From positions 30,444 to 94,443 of the forward strand of contig KE384176.1 of NCBI GenBank assembly GCA_000424365.1: a DNA stretch of 64,000 bases, read 5' to 3'. The position numbers and the translations under genes are program-made. Positions 62,084 to 64,000 of the stretch are shown here, piece by piece. Source of the DNA: Lachnospiraceae bacterium NK4A144 (GTDB taxonomy: Bacteria > Bacillota > Clostridia > Lachnospirales > Lachnospiraceae). The notes below the pieces were generated by a model. It saw only the letters and a program-made list of their open reading frames with translations, searched no databases and was not told the origin of the DNA. Each line of letters begins with the position of its first letter. The stretch's first letter is position 1.

Positions 62084-64000
62084 TTATCGAGATGAATATG
62101 TTCCATCATTGTTTCGCTTTACATTAAATTCGTAAAGCAGATCTCCATTCTTTGCTCCACTATCAGAACTATTATTTTGTTCTTCAGGAACATTTTCTGA
62201 CTCATTGTCACCCTGATCATCTCCTGTTTCCTCTGCGGCGATCTCACCATTTTCTGCATCACTCGGAGGAGCAGCCTCATCAGTTACAACAATCTCAGGT
62301 TCATTTGCATCGTTATTCACAGGCGTAACTTCCTGAATACTATCAGATAAAGGTACCTGTCCTGTATCTGATGATTCGGGAACCTGCACTTCTTCACCGG
62401 TCTCTGCCGCGATCTCAGCCGCGATACGGGCTCTCCAGTCAGGATCCGTCACATCCATAAGTGCGATCGTGTAATCGATCCTGTCATTCATCTGAAGCCA
62501 GCTTATTGCCGTTTCCAGACTCACACCAAATGTGTTCGTCAGTGCTGACAAGATGTTGTTGTAGATTGCTGTATACTCCTCTTCCACACCCTTTTCCCGT
62601 GCATCTGGGAGATTTGCATTGTACATTGATATTCCTTGTACAAGCGCATCAAGTGCTTCCAATGACTTACCCTGAGCCATGAAATCTGTATACGAGTCAT
62701 ATTTTCTCTGCAATTTCATTATAAATGCAGATTTCTCATATATTTCCTGACTCACTGAATCCAGATCAGATACTCCGGCTAATGTCTCATATGCAGCGTT
62801 ATAATCACCTTTTTCAAATAGTGACTTTCCGAGATTTACGTATCCTGCCTTCGGGAATACCATCAGACAGAATATGATCATTGCTGTCAGAGAAACAAAG
62901 AACAGAACTACCGCAAATACCTTCTTCTTTGGAAGTTTAGGCTCCGGCGGTCCATCATCCGGTTTCGGTTCCTTCTTCTTTTTCTCCTTCTTTGGCTTGG
63001 GTTCTTTTGGTTTCTTCTCTTTCTTAGGCTTCGGCTCTTTCTTCTTTTTCTTCTTCTTTTCCGCAGCTTCTGCCTCTTTGATGACCTTCATGTTTTCACG
63101 AGTTGCCTCGCTCATGCCATCCATTTCATCGTCATCATCGTCTTCGCCAAAGAGAAGAAGCGATAATTTTGCAAGGAATCCCTGTTTTTCTTCCTTTCCT
63201 TCTTTCGCCTTATCTTTTCCGGCCTTCTTTTTCTTATCTCCCTCGCCTTCTTCTATGAGCGAACCGAGGATATCTTCTGCATCCGGAGGAACTTCTTCAT
63301 TAGATTCTTTCTTCTTTTCAGGTTCTTCTGATTTCTTTTCCTCTCCGTCCTCTTCCTCGTCAGCCTCCTTCTTTCCAAATAATTTGGTTAAGAATCCGCC
63401 TTTCTTTTTCTTCTTTTTCTTTTTCTTACCTTCCTCCTCGGCCTCTTCACCACTTTCTTTAGCCTTAGAAGTCGACTTTGGCTTTTCTTCACCTTCTCCG
63501 GCATCTATGCCATCATCTGAATCGTTCAGGATTGACAGGATATCATCGTCAACCATCTCATTACTGTCATTTTTCTTCAGTAGATCGCTGATTTCTGAAA
63601 GTTCTTCATCCTGAGGATTCTCATCCAGAATATCAGTTATATCTTTATCTGCCGATGCAGAAAGCTCACTTAATAAATCTTCCTCAGGAGCTGGATCAGC
63701 CAAAGTATCCTCCGGTATTTGTTCCGTCGTCTCTTCTGCTGCCTGATCTACTGTCCCAGCAAGATCCCCTATATCATCTCCCAATTCCGGGATATCATTT
63801 AATAAGTTAGCAATATCGTCTTCAGACATCACTTCATCTCCCGTTGATGGTGCCGGTTCTGGCGCAGGCGCAGATTCTGGCTCTGGTTCCGGTTCTGGTC
63901 CCAAATCCAAATCCAGATCTAACTCAGATGCTATATCCAATTCAGGCTCCGGTGCCGGTGTTGGTTCCGGCTCTGGCTCTGGCTCTGGTTCCGGCTCTGG
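62084..64000 (-). CDS. large acidic single-pass membrane protein (5' end outside window)
   Basis: 639 codons are visible; the frame stays open to the edge, so the start lies right of the window. The N-terminal part has Pro-Glu repeats (PEPEPEP), then long acidic and Lys/Glu-rich low-complexity stretches (KKKKKKKKGGFLTKLFGKKE). A membrane span follows (FAVVLFFVSLTAMIIFCLMV) and then a helical region with a tetratricopeptide-like feel (GKSLFEKGDYNAAYETLAGV), ending in an acidic tail. Function unknown. The topology recalls the T7SS-locus protein at 33463 (charged cytoplasmic part, one span, outer domain), but the sequences are not alike. Confidence 0.7.
   Translation of the reverse strand, partial: PEPEPEPEPEPEPTPAPEPELDIASELDLDLDLGPEPEPEPESAPAPEPAPSTGDEVMSEDDIANLLNDIPELGDDIGDLAGTVDQAAEETTEQIPEDTLADPAPEEDLLSELSASADKDITDILDENPQDEELSEISDLLKKNDSNEMVDDDILSILNDSDDGIDAGEGEEKPKSTSKAKESGEEAEEEGKKKKKKKKKGGFLTKLFGKKEADEEEDGEEKKSEEPEKKKESNEEVPPDAEDILGSLIEEGEGDKKKKAGKDKAKEGKEEKQGFLAKLSLLLFGEDDDDDEMDGMSEATRENMKVIKEAEAAEKKKKKKKEPKPKKEKKPKEPKPKKEKKKKEPKPDDGPPEPKLPKKKVFAVVLFFVSLTAMIIFCLMVFPKAGYVNLGKSLFEKGDYNAAYETLAGVSDLDSVSQEIYEKSAFIMKLQRKYDSYTDFMAQGKSLEALDALVQGISMYNANLPDAREKGVEEEYTAIYNNILSALTNTFGVSLETAISWLQMNDRIDYTIALMDVTDPDWRARIAAEIAAETGEEVQVPESSDTGQVPLSDSIQEVTPVNNDANEPEIVVTDEAAPPSDAENGEIAAEETGDDQGDNESENVPEEQNNSSDSGAKNGDLLYEFNVKRNNDGTYSSR

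Noticed and set aside
62874..63614. Phe/Ser-rich plus-strand frame
   Set aside because: It is the complement of Lys/Glu-rich low-complexity codons of the membrane protein.
63900..63940. Start codon of the acidic membrane protein inside the window
   Set aside because: The frame is open to the edge with in-phase Pro-Glu repeats, so the TTG there is an internal Leu codon.

Overview
The window looks like a chromosomal segment of an anaerobic, low-to-moderate GC Firmicute, most likely a Lachnospiraceae member of gut or rumen type (Butyrivibrio/Pseudobutyrivibrio-like). The reasons are a group-B-like monomeric [FeFe] hydrogenase under a Rex-type operator, a T7SSb-type EssC, BspA-like and CotH-like surface proteins, a stand-alone PurO-like IMP cyclohydrolase beside a stand-alone AICAR transformylase, strong GGAGG ribosome sites and many intrinsic terminators. 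The genus is inference.

Layout. 1-2.2 kb: a sugar ABC binding lipoprotein (cut by the left edge) divergent from an AraC regulator with a repeated operator. 2.2-26 kb: an accessory island almost entirely on the minus strand. It holds XRE-ImmA-PIN, a GmrSD-like DUF262 protein, a SIR2 NADase-like protein, a methyltransferase-HNH-PLD/SF2 helicase-Nudix operon, a DUF3791-DUF3990-DUF3791 module, an AbiE pair with a collapsed toxin, several GNATs and two copies of an acidic lipoprotein. The island is a mosaic. One 773-bp block is present twice without indels, a lipoprotein/GNAT block is present twice with different defence genes after each copy, and the spacers contain short shards of neighbouring gene families (GNAT, SGNH, HNH, SDR, DUF523, helicase).

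26-38 kb: a type VII secretion operon on the minus strand (DUF2442, a coiled-coil membrane protein, EssC, EsaB/YukD, five WXG100-size proteins, a 229-aa companion and probably a YunG-like protein), followed on the map by a MalT/LuxR-type ATPase regulator. 38-39.7 kb: a CotH-like protein.

39.7-51.2 kb: a hydroaromatic-acid region. It has a chorismate mutase-shikimate kinase fusion, a complete DctPQM TRAP transporter, type I dehydroquinase, a YdiN-like MFS carrier, two YdiB-like quinate/shikimate dehydrogenases, a LysR regulator and an OYE/enoate-reductase-type Fe-S flavoenzyme. YdiB-YdiN-AroD recalls E. coli ydiN-ydiB-aroD. The extra reductase suggests that 3-dehydroshikimate, an enone, may be reduced anaerobically.

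51-64 kb: a BspA-like surface protein behind an intrinsic terminator, the hydrogenase, a radical SAM/SPASM protein with a nucleotidyltransferase, tRNA-Leu(CAA), split purine genes, ung, hisF, hisH, a 192-bp MITE with terminal inverted repeats and target duplication, and a large acidic single-pass membrane protein cut by the right edge.
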